In this document: positions 33,042-42,198 of the stretch, one piece after another
How positions within the stretch are numbered: the first letter of the stretch is position 1
Layout: each line of letters opens with the position of its first letter
Source: Chloroflexi bacterium GWB2_54_36
GTDB lineage: Bacteria; Chloroflexota; Anaerolineae; Anaerolineales; Anaerolineaceae
Direction of reading: 5' to 3'
Length of the DNA stretch: 46,162 nucleotides
Assembly (NCBI GenBank): GCA_001796355.1
Contig: MGMG01000003.1
Location: 1 to 46,162 of the forward strand
Notes under the pieces: model-generated
Seen by the model: only the letters and a program-made list of their open reading frames with translations
Told to the model about the DNA's origin: nothing
Database searches by the model: none
Translations under genes and position numbers: made by a program

Positions 33042-34142
33042 CTATTGCTCAGGTTGCGCGTTAACAATATTTCCGGATCCATCGATTTCCAATGACCAGC
33101 GACTGCCGATTTGCGCCTGCTGATAAAGGTTAAGATCACTGGTGCGCAGTTCCAGCACGCCCTGGTCGGTATTGAACTGGATGGTGTAAATCGCACTGCT
33201 CTCACCCGCGCGTTGGTTGCTGACGAGCGCAGCCTGGGGCAACTGCGGGAACAGGTCACTGCCTTGAAGCGAAAGTTGATCGACAGCCACCCACTGAGAG
33301 ACGGTGTACTCGCAGTAGTCGGCATATGTTTCGTAAACGCAATCCTGCACCACCTCGCCAAAGCCGGTACCCTGGTCAACCGAGTAAGGTGTGCCGCATA
33401 CTTCAGTGGAAACCGGCTGCGGCTCGTCGGCGGTATAGGAATAACGGTACTCGCAGGCGCCAACCTCCGCATCGGATGGAATGTCATTGGCCCAACCCTG
33501 CGCCGTGACCGGTTGGAATTCCTCGATCATCAACTGTGTCGTCCAGGAGGTGTTCTGCACCGAGCCCGACACCGTTTCGGTACGGCCTGCCGAAATGGCG
33601 AGAACAACACATAATATGAGCAATCCGATCAAACCGATAATGCCGATAATCTTGACCAGCGGGCTCATTTTCACTGGCTTGCGCAGCGTATCCGCTTGTT
33701 GGATGGGTGCCTGCAAGGTAGGAACGGGCGGTACCGCCAGCGATGCGCCGCAGTTGGAACAGCGCTGCGCGCCAGCCGGGTTCATCTGACCGCAGGACGG
33801 GCAAGGGCGGTCGGGCACAGGGACCGAACTGAAAGCACCCATCACTTCGCCTGACTCTCGTTTTTTGGCTTCTTTTAAATCAGCGCCGCACTGGATGCAT
33901 ACCAATGCATCCGCCTTGTTGCGCGTGCCGCAAAATGCGCAATGCACATCTGGCGCACCCTGGGCAATCGTCTTGGCGTCTTCGCCCTGGATGAGCTCCT
34001 GCCCCTCGCGCTGCTGAAATTTGACGTCCTGCGGCTGGGGACCGCCGCAGGTTGAACAAGTTTTTTGGGGACCGGGGTTTTTACTGCCGCAGCGTGGGCA
34101 AACCCACTCCATCTCGACATACCCCAATTGCTTTTTTGCCAT
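33042..34142 (-). CDS. protein with three zinc ribbons and a membrane segment
   Basis: The 366-residue product has three CxxC pairs: CPRCGSKNPGPQKTCSTCG near residue 14, CAFCGTRNKADALVCIQCG near 69, and CPSCGQMNPAGAQRCSNCG near 115. A membrane segment (IIGIIGLIGLLILCVVLAI) lies near residue 188. A C-terminal extracytoplasmic region with several cysteines follows. The ribbons face the cytoplasm and probably bind zinc or mediate protein contacts. AGGAG precedes the ATG. No enzyme motif is seen. It is in one unit with the DUF3592 gene. Confidence 0.75.
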   Translation of the reverse strand: MAKKQLGYVEMEWVCPRCGSKNPGPQKTCSTCGGPQPQDVKFQQREGQELIQGEDAKTIAQGAPDVHCAFCGTRNKADALVCIQCGADLKEAKKRESGEVMGAFSSVPVPDRPCPSCGQMNPAGAQRCSNCGASLAVPPVPTLQAPIQQADTLRKPVKMSPLVKIIGIIGLIGLLILCVVLAISAGRTETVSGSVQNTSWTTQLMIEEFQPVTAQGWANDIPSDAEVGACEYRYSYTADEPQPVSTEVCGTPYSVDQGTGFGEVVQDCVYETYADYCEYTVSQWVAVDQLSLQGSDLFPQLPQAALVSNQRAGESSAIYTIQFNTDQGVLELRTSDLNLYQQAQIGSRWSLEIDGSGNIVNAQPEQ

Positions 34143-34340
34143 GGAACTCCTCTGCCAGGTCTTTCTGGTCTAATATGGAAATTATAGTAGAAAATTTTTT
34201 AATCGAGGATAAACACACTCCACTTTCTCCTTAACTGGTTGCCGCGCCCGCCAGGCTGAATTTCCGGCTGCGCTGGCTGGTTTATAATGAAACTCGCGAG
34301 AAATTAACCGGTTTTTTAGTTCGACAGGAGGTACGCGCCT

Positions 34341-35129
34341 GTGAGTGTTATAGAGAAACTCATTGCTGATTTACCCCGAGAGCCGATTGTTGTGCGGGAT
34401 GTGGTCGCGGGGGTGCGCTGGACTGCGGTCACCAGCCGCGGCTGCGGGTTGGCCGCCAGTCTGGCATTCGGCAGCGACGGCATACCCCGCACACTGCCGG
34501 ACGCCGGGCATTTACACCGTAAATCCGTGCAGGAACTGGCCCTGTGGATGCACGAGACCAATCTGCTGGAGACCAGTATCGGACTGGCAGCCTACAACTC
34601 GACCCTTTCCACGGATAGCGGCTGTCTCCAAAACCTGAATGCCTTTGATCTACTGGCACACCTGGGCAAGGGAAAAAAGGTCGCTATGGTTGGTCACTTC
34701 CCCCAGGTGGAATGGTTACGAGAACAGGTGGACAGCCTGTGGGTGTTGGAAAAACGTCCGCGCCCCGGTGATGTCCCGGCGGAAGCCGCACCTGACCTGG
34801 TTCCGCAGGCCGATGTGGTAGCCATTACTGCCATGACGATTTTGAACCATACCATCGATGATTTGCTGACTTTGTGCCAACCGCAGGCAAAAATAATGGT
34901 CCTGGGACCCAGTACGCCGCTGTCACCGGTGTTATTTGACTGCGGGGTTGACTTCATATCCGGGACAACGGTGACCGACGAGCAGGAAGTTCTTTTGACC
35001 ATTATGCAGGGTGGATCCGCCTTGCAAGCTCAAGGCACGCGCAAAGTCATCCTGTGCAAAGAGCCGTTCGACGGTAGTTCCCTTGCAACTAAATCCGACC
35101 GGGGGCGTATATATTCGCAAGGAGAATGA
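34341..35129 (+). CDS. DUF364/DUF4213 protein, Rossmann-like
   Basis: The 262-residue product combines an N-terminal DUF4213-like part, VRDVVAGVRWTAVTSRGCGLAAS, with a C-terminal DUF364 part: KKVAMVGHFPQVEWLR near residue 112, then VVAITAMTILNHTIDDLL and ILGPSTPLSP-like sequence. The family has been described as putative heavy-metal chelation proteins, but its biochemistry is not settled. The GTG start has AGGAGG about 9 bases before it. The PspC gene begins three bases after its stop, so the two are co-transcribed. Confidence 0.82.
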   Translation: MSVIEKLIADLPREPIVVRDVVAGVRWTAVTSRGCGLAASLAFGSDGIPRTLPDAGHLHRKSVQELALWMHETNLLETSIGLAAYNSTLSTDSGCLQNLNAFDLLAHLGKGKKVAMVGHFPQVEWLREQVDSLWVLEKRPRPGDVPAEAAPDLVPQADVVAITAMTILNHTIDDLLTLCQPQAKIMVLGPSTPLSPVLFDCGVDFISGTTVTDEQEVLLTIMQGGSALQAQGTRKVILCKEPFDGSSLATKSDRGRIYSQGE

Positions 35130-35132
35130 ACC

Positions 35133-35327
35133 ATGGAACCAAAACGTTTATATCGCAGTCGAACCGACACCATGCTCGGCGGTGTGTGCGCCGGGTTAGC
35201 CAAATACTTCGACCTTGACCCCACAGTCGTCCGCCTGGTCTTTGTGCTTTTATTCCTTCTGGCCGGACACGGTTTGCTGATCTATTTGATCATGTGGCTG
35301 GTTGTGCCGCCCGAACTGGCGGCCTGA
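35133..35327 (+). CDS. PspC-domain membrane protein
   Basis: The 64-residue product is a single PspC domain: [22 protein letters not shown], then [17 protein letters not shown] and a C-terminal hydrophobic hairpin. AAGGAG precedes the ATG. PspC proteins sense envelope stress in many bacteria. Here it sits between the DUF364 gene and a LiaF-like gene, but no Psp or Lia regulator is in the window. Confidence 0.88.
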   Translation: MEPKRLYRSRTDTMLGGVCAGLAKYFDLDPTVVRLVFVLLFLLAGHGLLIYLIMWLVVPPELAA

Positions 35328-35390
35328 TACCTGACCTGGTCGCGCTATTCCAATTGGATTAACAGTTAATCATCGGGAAAGGAAGTCACA

Positions 35391-36371
35391 ATGGAGCATC
35401 GGCCTTATCGTTCGTTTTTTTGGCCAGTGGTGTTGATCGGCATCGGCGTGGTCTGGCTGCTCGGTACTCTGGGGGTTATTCCCAATGCCAATTTTGCATC
35501 CCTGGCTTCGCTTTGGCCGTTGATTTTAGTGGTCATTGGTCTGGATATCTTGATCGGCCGGCGCTCAGCAGTCGGGGGTGTGCTGGTCGGTTTGATCGCC
35601 GTAGCGCTGGTCGTGTTTTTTCTGGTTGCCGGACCGTCGCTTGGGCTGGCAACCAGCGGCACGCTCAAAACAGAAATGCTCTCTTCTGAAATTGGTACCG
35701 CCACGGTCGCCGACATCACCTTGAATTTTTCTTCACAGCCAGTGACGATGGATGCACTAACCGACAAAACCAGCCTGCTTAAAGGGGAGATCGATTACTA
35801 CGGCCGGTTGGATTACAGCGAAACGGGCGATACCAACCGCCGCATCCGGTTGGAACGCTCTGGAAACACGGGTATCGCTTTCGACTGGGACCCGAACGCC
35901 CGCTGGGACATCGGGTTGACGCCTAATTTGCCCATCGATTTGACCATCGACGGCGGTTCCGGCTCGTCTGACCTGGATTTGAGCCAGTTGCGGTTAATCG
36001 AGTTCAAGCTTGATCAGGGTTCCGGCAGCCTGGAGATGCAATTGCCGGCCTCCACCCAACCGTATCGCGCAGCGATCACCGGTGGCTCCGGCAGCATGAA
36101 TATTGCTTTTCCGTCAGACGGGGATATAACCGTTCGGCTGGACGGCGGCAGCGGCAGTATTCACCTGGATATTCCAACCGGGACTGCGGTTTCGCTCGAA
36201 GTGCGCAGCGCCGGGTCGGGCAGCGTGAACCTGCCGGATTGGCTGCTGGCAGACAAGGTGTACCGCGCCGGCAAAGAAGGCACCTGGAAGACCGCCGGGT
36301 TTGATCAGGCAACCCACAAGTTGACCATCATTTGCGATGATCTGGGTTCCGGCAGCTTTAACATCGAGTAA
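35391..36371 (+). CDS. LiaF-like membrane protein with beta-helical C-terminal domain
   Basis: The 326-residue product begins with a short N-terminal membrane domain with about three helices (RSFFWPVVLIGIGVVWLLG, LIGLIAVALVVFFLVAG), as in DUF5668/LiaF proteins. The C-terminal half has repeats rich in G, S, and D: DGGSGSSDLDL, GSGSLEMQLP, GSGSMNIAFP, GSGSIHLDIP, GSGSVNLPDW and GSGSFNIE. The spacing of about 20-30 residues suggests a stacked beta 'toastrack'-type fold. The repeats are visible in sequence; the fold is inference. A perfect hairpin terminator follows. Confidence 0.78.
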   Translation: MEHRPYRSFFWPVVLIGIGVVWLLGTLGVIPNANFASLASLWPLILVVIGLDILIGRRSAVGGVLVGLIAVALVVFFLVAGPSLGLATSGTLKTEMLSSEIGTATVADITLNFSSQPVTMDALTDKTSLLKGEIDYYGRLDYSETGDTNRRIRLERSGNTGIAFDWDPNARWDIGLTPNLPIDLTIDGGSGSSDLDLSQLRLIEFKLDQGSGSLEMQLPASTQPYRAAITGGSGSMNIAFPSDGDITVRLDGGSGSIHLDIPTGTAVSLEVRSAGSGSVNLPDWLLADKVYRAGKEGTWKTAGFDQATHKLTIICDDLGSGSFNIE

Positions 36372-36411
36372 CACGCCTGGATTTTTACCCAACAGTGTTG
36401 AAAAATGAATT

Positions 36412-36452
36412 TCGAGTGGTTTTGCGTCGAACAGCGCAAAACCACTCGATTT
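36412..36452 (+). terminator. terminator after the LiaF-like gene
   Basis: TCGAGTGGTTTTGCG (36412-36426) and CGCAAAACCACTCGA (36435-36449) form a perfect 15-pair stem with an 8-base loop, followed by TTTAAAT. Confidence 0.8.
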
Positions 36453-36536
36453 AAATACCGCATCCCAGATGGCAAGGTGGCATATCCTGAACGGGTATGG
36501 CATAATTCAAGCCATCCCTACTGAGGAGCGCGCCCC

Positions 36537-37934
36537 ATGCGCCTGTTCGAAAACTTAGCCTTGTTCACCATGCTGCTCGGGCTGGCCTGGAGTTTTGCCC
36601 CCGAAAAACGCCGCCCGCGAACGATTCTCTATCTGCCACTGCTGATCTGGGCGCTGCTCGCGGTTCATATTATCGTCGAAGGGGCGCGCTGGCAAATGGT
36701 TCCTGCCTACCTGTTTGCCCTTGGACTAACACTCAACAACCTCCGGCTGCTACGGCGTAAGCAGCCCGCCCAACCGCTGCATCCGCTCCTGCGCTTGCTA
36801 CTCGTGGTGATATTTTTAGTGCTCTTTTTAGTCATTTATCAGTTGCCGCAAATCTTACCGGTCTTTACCCTGCCCGACCCTGGCGGCGTGTATGCGGTGG
36901 GTACAACCAGCCTGACCCTGGTTGACTCCGCCCGGGCAGAAACCTTCACTGCAAGCCCCGATGATCAGCGCGAGGTTTCTATTCGCATCTGGTATCCGGC
37001 TGACCCGGCTGCCAAAGCTCGCCCTGCCCGCTACTGGTTCGATCACCCGGAATACGCCGGATTCCTTGCAGCGGAACTGGGTTTGCCGCCTATGATCTTA
37101 AGTCACCTGCGCCTGGTCGAAACGCATTCGTTGCCGGGCATTCCCCTCGCTGCTGACGGGACAGTCTTTCCAGTGGTGTTGTTCTCTCATGGTTACCGCC
37201 TGGGTTACCTGGAGCAAAACACATCCCTCATGGAGACGCTGGCCAGCAATGGGTATGTCGTGATCAGCCTGGCGCACCCTTACGAAGCCATTGCTGCTCC
37301 TTTGGCGGATGGCGGTACTGCCCGTTTGCTGTCCGCCGTCAAGGATCGTTTTATGGAATCAGCGGTGGAACAGGAAAAAAGCCTCCAGGTCTGGGCGGCT
37401 GACACCCGGTTTGTGATGGACATGCTGGAAAGCATTCAACCCGACAGTCCGCTCGCGCTCCTGGCCGGGCGGCTCGACTTGGAGCATCTCGGCCTGGCAG
37501 GCATGTCTTTCGGCGGTTCGACCGCCGCGCTGGTGTGCCTGGAAGACTCGCGCTGCAAGGCTGGCCTGACCCTGGACAGCCCGCAATACTCGGCGGTTGA
37601 AGCGGGCGAAATGGCACAGCCGTTTCTTTTCATGGTCAGCGACAACGGCCAATATTTGAAGCGAGGGGTATATGAGCGTGCCACGGGCGCAGCCTACCTG
37701 GTCACAGTGAAAGGCACGGAGCACTACAACTTTACCGACCTGACGTTGATCTCCCCAATGCTGGCGGCGCTTGATTTTTCAGGACCCATCAACGGGCAGC
37801 AGATGGTGCGCATTCTGAATGCGTACCCGCTGGCGTTTTTTGATAGGCACCTTAAAGGGTTGCCGGCGTCCCTGCTGAACGGGATATCAGCCGAATATCC
37901 CGAAGTTTTGATCGAGTCGCGCAATACACAATAA
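36537..37934 (+). CDS. alpha/beta hydrolase of the PAF-acetylhydrolase type with N-terminal membrane domain
   Basis: The 465-residue product has about four N-terminal membrane segments (residues 1-110). A soluble alpha/beta-hydrolase domain follows. It starts with VSIRIWYPADPAAKARPARYW and carries the HG oxyanion loop LFSHGYRLGYLEQN near residue 218. The nucleophile elbow GMSFGGSTA lies near 322 and a histidine in KGTEHYNFTD lies near 395. This resembles platelet-activating-factor acetylhydrolase or secreted lipases. The active site would face the periplasm or exterior. Substrate unknown. GAGGAG precedes the ATG. Confidence 0.85.
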   Translation: MRLFENLALFTMLLGLAWSFAPEKRRPRTILYLPLLIWALLAVHIIVEGARWQMVPAYLFALGLTLNNLRLLRRKQPAQPLHPLLRLLLVVIFLVLFLVIYQLPQILPVFTLPDPGGVYAVGTTSLTLVDSARAETFTASPDDQREVSIRIWYPADPAAKARPARYWFDHPEYAGFLAAELGLPPMILSHLRLVETHSLPGIPLAADGTVFPVVLFSHGYRLGYLEQNTSLMETLASNGYVVISLAHPYEAIAAPLADGGTARLLSAVKDRFMESAVEQEKSLQVWAADTRFVMDMLESIQPDSPLALLAGRLDLEHLGLAGMSFGGSTAALVCLEDSRCKAGLTLDSPQYSAVEAGEMAQPFLFMVSDNGQYLKRGVYERATGAAYLVTVKGTEHYNFTDLTLISPMLAALDFSGPINGQQMVRILNAYPLAFFDRHLKGLPASLLNGISAEYPEVLIESRNTQ

Positions 37935-37983
37935 CTGTATTCACAGGGAGTTTCAAAACACAAAATTCGCAAAGTCATTTTTA

Positions 37984-38012
37984 TTGGTTTGTAAACAAAA
38001 CTTTGGGATAAT
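37984..38012 (+). promoter_or_regulatory. possible promoter of the antiporter gene
   Basis: TTGGTT (37984-37989) and GATAAT (38007-38012) are 17 bases apart. They lie 60 bases before the start codon, which is preceded by AAAGGA. Confidence 0.4.
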
Positions 38013-38071
38013 TAACTCATACATTCTTTTTATCTCATTCATTGGAAAATTAAAATATAAAGGATGTTTCT

Positions 38072-40105
38072 ATGCACGAACTGCCCCTTTTAATTAATAT
38101 ATCCATTGCCCTGATTGTTGCTTTTCTGGGCGGGACAATCGCGCGCAAAATAGGGCTGCCGACCATTGTCGGGTACCTGCTGGCCGGTATTATTATCGGA
38201 CCGTTTACACCGGGTTTTAAAGGCGATGTTGAAACAATTCGGCAGCTGGCTGAGTTGGGCGTCATTTTCCTGATGTTCGGGGTCGGGCTGCATTTCTCAT
38301 TTAGCGATCTGTGGCGGGTGCGTGACATTGCCATACCCGGCGCATTGATCCAGACCGCCTTAGCCACACTGTTGGCCTTTGGCCTCAGCCAGCTCTGGGG
38401 TTGGAGCATCGCCTCTGGAATTGTGCTAGGCCTCTCGATCTCAGTAGCCAGCACTGTAGTGCTGTTACGGGGCTTAATGGACCAATCACTGCTAAATACA
38501 TCCCATGGACAGGCAGCAGTCGGTTGGCTGGTGATGGAAGATATCCTGTCGGTGTTAATTCTGGTACTCATGCCGACCTTAGCAATGAACGGTGAAGGCT
38601 TCAATTGGCAAGACTTGGTCGTCACACTCTTAAAGGCAGCTGCTTTCGTGGCCATCATGTTTTTTGTCGGTGTCAGGCTGTTTCCGTGGCTGCTCAATAA
38701 AATCGCGCATACCCGTTCTCGCGAACTGTTCATTCTGGCCATTCTGGCGATCACGCTTGGCACCGCCATGGGCGCCTCGGAGCTGTTTGGCGTCTCCCTG
38801 GCACTGGGCGCCTTTGTCGCGGGCGCCATCATCAGTCAATCGCACCTGAGCCACCAGGTCGGTGCGGATATATTTGCTTTTCGCGAAGCCTTCTCGGTAT
38901 TATTTTTTGTTTCGGTTGGCATGCTGGTCAATCCCACTTTCCTTTGGCAGAACATCGGACATGTCGCAATCATCACGGCTTTGGTCGTGCTGGGAAAATC
39001 GACCATCGTAATTTTGATGGGCTTGTTCTTTCCTCGACCAGCGCGCACTTTCTTGGTGATCGCAGTAGGCCTGGCTCAGGTAGGTGAATTCTCCTTCATC
39101 CTTGGACAAGCCGGACTCTCACTCAATTTGCTAACGGCCGATCAATATTCCTTGATCTTGGCTGCATCACTGGTTTCGATCACCATTAACCCACTCATGT
39201 ACAAACTTCTCCCCTGGCTTGAAAAAACTTTACAGCACCTTCCCGGGTTCTGGAAACGTATGGATGCCAGCATTCCGCTGGTTGAATTGAAAGAGGAAGA
39301 TTTACAGGATCATGTGGTGATCGTTGGCTACGGCCGAATCGGCAAGCACCTGGTGGATGTGCTGGAATCGCTGCACATCCCGCTGCTGGTGATTGAATCG
39401 GACATGGAACGGATCGACCTGCTCAATCAGCGCAAAATTCCCACCCTGTACGGCGATGCGGCCAATTCTGAGGTAATCACTCATGCCCACCTGGGAAAAG
39501 CGCGCGCCATCATCAGCACTGTCCCGGAAGACTCGAGCGCCGCGACGGTTGTGACCGCTGCCCGCGACATCAACCCGGATTTGTCGATTATTGCCCGCGC
39601 AGCCAGTCTGGAAGGCGTGCAGAATTTAAACAAACTGGGTGCAACCCACATTGTGCATCCTGAACTGGAAGGTGGGCTTGAACTGGTGCATCACACCCTG
39701 CTAAGCCTGGGATTCCCGCTGCGTGAGGTGCACAGCTACGCCGATGCCGTCCGGCGCGACAACTACGATATTGACAGCATAACCGGCGAGGAACACCGTT
39801 CGCTGCACAACCTGCTCACCGCGTTCGAAGGCATCGAAATCACCTGGGCCACCCTAAGGCCGGAAAGCCCGATCGCCGGAAAGACCCTGGCAGAAGCCAA
39901 CATCCGCTCGCGCACCGGGGCATCGGTGGTGGCCTTTATCCGCGGCGGGCAACTTACTGCCAACCCCAAGTCGATGACGGTCTTTGAAGCCGATGACCGG
40001 ATCGGCATCATCGGCGAGCAGGATCAAATTGACGCAGCCCGCGAGTTGGTTGAAGGGCCGCCCGAGCCAATGCTTGGACCGGACGAGATCATGGTTACGG
40101 ATTAG
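38072..40105 (+). CDS. cation:proton antiporter of the KefB/YbaL type with TrkA-N and TrkA-C domains
   Basis: The 677-residue product has a CPA2 antiporter domain with about 12 membrane segments (residues 1-390), including ARKIGLPTIVGYLLAGIIIG and QVGEFSFILGQAG. A cytoplasmic TrkA-N domain, DHVVIVGYGRIGKHLVDVLE near 410, binds nucleotides, and TrkA-C (about 585-665) follows. YbaL- and KefB-type proteins move K+ or Na+ against H+ and respond to cytoplasmic ligands. Specificity cannot be told. The gene's end overlaps, on the opposite strand, the predicted continuation of the M23 lipoprotein gene. Confidence 0.92.
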   Translation: MHELPLLINISIALIVAFLGGTIARKIGLPTIVGYLLAGIIIGPFTPGFKGDVETIRQLAELGVIFLMFGVGLHFSFSDLWRVRDIAIPGALIQTALATLLAFGLSQLWGWSIASGIVLGLSISVASTVVLLRGLMDQSLLNTSHGQAAVGWLVMEDILSVLILVLMPTLAMNGEGFNWQDLVVTLLKAAAFVAIMFFVGVRLFPWLLNKIAHTRSRELFILAILAITLGTAMGASELFGVSLALGAFVAGAIISQSHLSHQVGADIFAFREAFSVLFFVSVGMLVNPTFLWQNIGHVAIITALVVLGKSTIVILMGLFFPRPARTFLVIAVGLAQVGEFSFILGQAGLSLNLLTADQYSLILAASLVSITINPLMYKLLPWLEKTLQHLPGFWKRMDASIPLVELKEEDLQDHVVIVGYGRIGKHLVDVLESLHIPLLVIESDMERIDLLNQRKIPTLYGDAANSEVITHAHLGKARAIISTVPEDSSAATVVTAARDINPDLSIIARAASLEGVQNLNKLGATHIVHPELEGGLELVHHTLLSLGFPLREVHSYADAVRRDNYDIDSITGEEHRSLHNLLTAFEGIEITWATLRPESPIAGKTLAEANIRSRTGASVVAFIRGGQLTANPKSMTVFEADDRIGIIGEQDQIDAARELVEGPPEPMLGPDEIMVTD

Positions 40106-40949
40106 TGCAGCTCCCCCATAAACAACCCGGATCGATGGTCTGGTAAACCCCGCTCACCCGCCATAGACAATAGGCTGCCATTTCTTCATAATCTGCTGAT
40201 GGGTCATAATGCGCCATGGACGGGAAAGTCTAACCGGGCGGGCCAACCCGGACTTCGACGTGCAGGTGCGGGTTGAGCGCATTGCCGCTGTCCCCAATCG
40301 TCCCCAGTTCCTGCCCGCAACTCACCGGGTCACCCAGACTGACGGTTGGCAGGTTTTGCATGTGCCCGTATAAAACATAGAGGGAACGCGGGGCACCGGC
40401 GGCCGGTGGCGATACGTTTAAATCCGGGCAAGTGAGCGCGCCGGGCGGCAGCCTTTCGGGCAGCGGGGTTGGCACGATCAGAGCCAGGTTGGAAGCCGCA
40501 ATGGCGCCGTCCAGTGGAGTCTCGATCATGACCATATTACCGTAAGGAAAGCGGTCGGCGGCCTGTCCAACCACTTTGCCCGCCAGCAAAGCCTGCACCG
40601 GCATGCCGATCAACGCAATGCCGTTTACCGGATCGACCTCGGCTAGATCCACCCCCTGGTGCGGATCGTCGCTACCCAGGCGCGGCGGATGGTAAGGGTT
40701 GACCACAATCCCAGCTAACTCCGGCAGGGCGTAGCCTGCCAGCGGGGAGCACACTTCGAGGGGAAGCTCAGCGCTCCCCGCTGTAGTCGGGGTGTTCTGT
40801 GGTGTGGCTGAAGGCGCGGTTGTTGGCGTGACCGTTTCGGTTGCTGGAATCGCGAGCAGCACGCTGGTAGTTGGCGTTGCGGTTTCCCGCGGAGACGAAC
40901 AACCTGTCACCAGGATCACAAAAACCAGTAAACCAATAATCCGCGCCAA
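40095..40949 (-). pseudogene. M23 metallopeptidase lipoprotein interrupted by an in-frame TAG
   Basis: The product is a lipoprotein with lipobox LVTGC (Cys at about residue 17) followed by a Thr/Pro-rich linker. An M23 peptidase domain follows, with the HQGVD metal motif and HLHVEV near the end, so it should act on peptidoglycan outside the cell. The frame stops at TAG (40232-40230) just after RVGPPG. The next codons continue in the same frame with 44 plausible residues (TFPSMAHYD..., EEMAAYCLWRVSG) to a TAA at 40095. From memory this resembles the usual C-terminus of related proteins. A TTG start at 40949 with GGAGG is preferred to ATG at 40961. The truncated form may still fold. Confidence 0.6.
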
Positions 40950-41004
40950 CCATACCTCCATTTATGCAAATCGTGCGGTTAATTATACCCAGCGTGAAGC
41001 GCCG

Positions 41005-41032
41005 TTGGGCAGCCTGCCCCGGATGATATAAT
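41005..41032 (+). promoter_or_regulatory. promoter of the methyltransferase gene
   Basis: TTGGGC (41005-41010) and TATAAT (41027-41032) are 16 bases apart, about 24 bases before the start codon. Confidence 0.5.
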
Positions 41033-41055
41033 CGTTCCAGGACAGCCGAAAAATC

Positions 41056-41781
41056 ATGCCACAACACCCTTCTCCCGTCCCTTCAACGCATAACCCGGGC
41101 GCCGAGTACGACGCCATGGCTGACGCCTATAATGCGCGCGTGGATACCCAGCCGCACAACGCCCTCTACGAACGTCCGGCGGTACTGTCCCTGCTGCCGC
41201 CGCTGGCAGGGCTGACCGTCCTAGATGCAGGCTGCGGCTCAGGCTGGTATGCGCAGCAATATCTGGACACCGGAGCCAAACGCGTGGTCTGCGTGGACGC
41301 CAGCCAAAAAATGGCCGCGGCAGCTCACACGAGGTTGGGAGAACGCGCCCAGGTGCTTGTTGCGGACCTGAGTAAGCCGTTGAGCTTTGCAACCAGCGGC
41401 GAGTTTGACCTGGTTGTCGCGCCGCTGGTGCTTCATTATCTGGCAGACTGGCTGCCCACCCTGCGCGAGTTCCACCGGGTGCTCAAAACCGATGGGCTGT
41501 TGATCTTTTCCACCCACCACCCGACAATGGATTTCAAACTCTTCAATCTGCCGGATTATTTTGCGACTGCCCTGATTGAAGATGAGTGGTCCACCGGCAA
41601 AGTTACGTATTATCATCATTCGCTCAGCGCCATCTGCGCTGCCCTGGCTGAGGCCGGGTTCACCATCGAGCGCCTGTTGGAACCTCAACCGGTACAGTCC
41701 ATGCAGGCCAGTCACCCAGAATTGTACGACCGCCTGATGCACAATCCGTGGTTCCTGGTCATCCGCACCCGGCGGATATAA
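41056..41781 (+). CDS. class I SAM-dependent methyltransferase
   Basis: The 241-residue product has the Rossmann-type SAM motif LTVLDAGCGSGWYAQQYL near residues 54-71, an acidic VVCVDASQKM strand end near 78, and FDLVVAPLVLHYLADWLPTL near 118, typical of small-molecule methyltransferases. The acceptor is not predictable. It is separated from the alkyltransferase-like gene by only 18 bases and is probably co-transcribed with it. Confidence 0.88.
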   Translation: MPQHPSPVPSTHNPGAEYDAMADAYNARVDTQPHNALYERPAVLSLLPPLAGLTVLDAGCGSGWYAQQYLDTGAKRVVCVDASQKMAAAAHTRLGERAQVLVADLSKPLSFATSGEFDLVVAPLVLHYLADWLPTLREFHRVLKTDGLLIFSTHHPTMDFKLFNLPDYFATALIEDEWSTGKVTYYHHSLSAICAALAEAGFTIERLLEPQPVQSMQASHPELYDRLMHNPWFLVIRTRRI

Positions 41782-41799
41782 GCGGAAATAGGCTTTCAA

Positions 41800-42135
41800 A
41801 TGATGAGTCAGCCGGCCGAAAAAGATCCAACCTACCAGCAAATTGTGTATGCCATCGTGCGCCAGATTCCCAGCGGCCTGGTTGCCAGCTACGGGCAGGT
41901 AGCGCGTATCGCCGGGGGCGGTGTCAGCGCGCGCATGGTCGGGTATGCCCTGGCAGCCCTGCCGCAAGGCTCGGATGTTCCCTGGCAGCGGGTAATCAAC
42001 GTACAGGGTAAAATAAGCTTACCGGGGTTTGGGCGGGCGGTGCAGGAAGATTTACTGCGAGAGGAAGGCATCCAATTCAGCCCGGACGGTCGCATCGATT
42101 TTGAACGCTTTGGTTGGAACAGCCCGCAGCGCTGA
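41800..42135 (+). CDS. alkyltransferase-like protein (ATL)
   Basis: The 111-residue product is homologous to the C-terminal domain of O6-methylguanine-DNA methyltransferases. The active-site PCHRV motif is replaced by PWQRV (near residue 66), so it cannot accept alkyl groups. ATL proteins bind alkylated guanine and hand it to nucleotide excision repair. IPSGLVASYGQVARIAG near the N-terminus supplies the DNA-binding region, with the usual Arg finger downstream. It starts at one of two adjacent ATGs. Confidence 0.92.
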   Translation: MMSQPAEKDPTYQQIVYAIVRQIPSGLVASYGQVARIAGGGVSARMVGYALAALPQGSDVPWQRVINVQGKISLPGFGRAVQEDLLREEGIQFSPDGRIDFERFGWNSPQR

Positions 42136-42198
42136 CCCCTAAACCCTTCCGGCCGTCAACCTCCCATTCCAGGTTAAATCGCTTTGGATAGCAATGAA

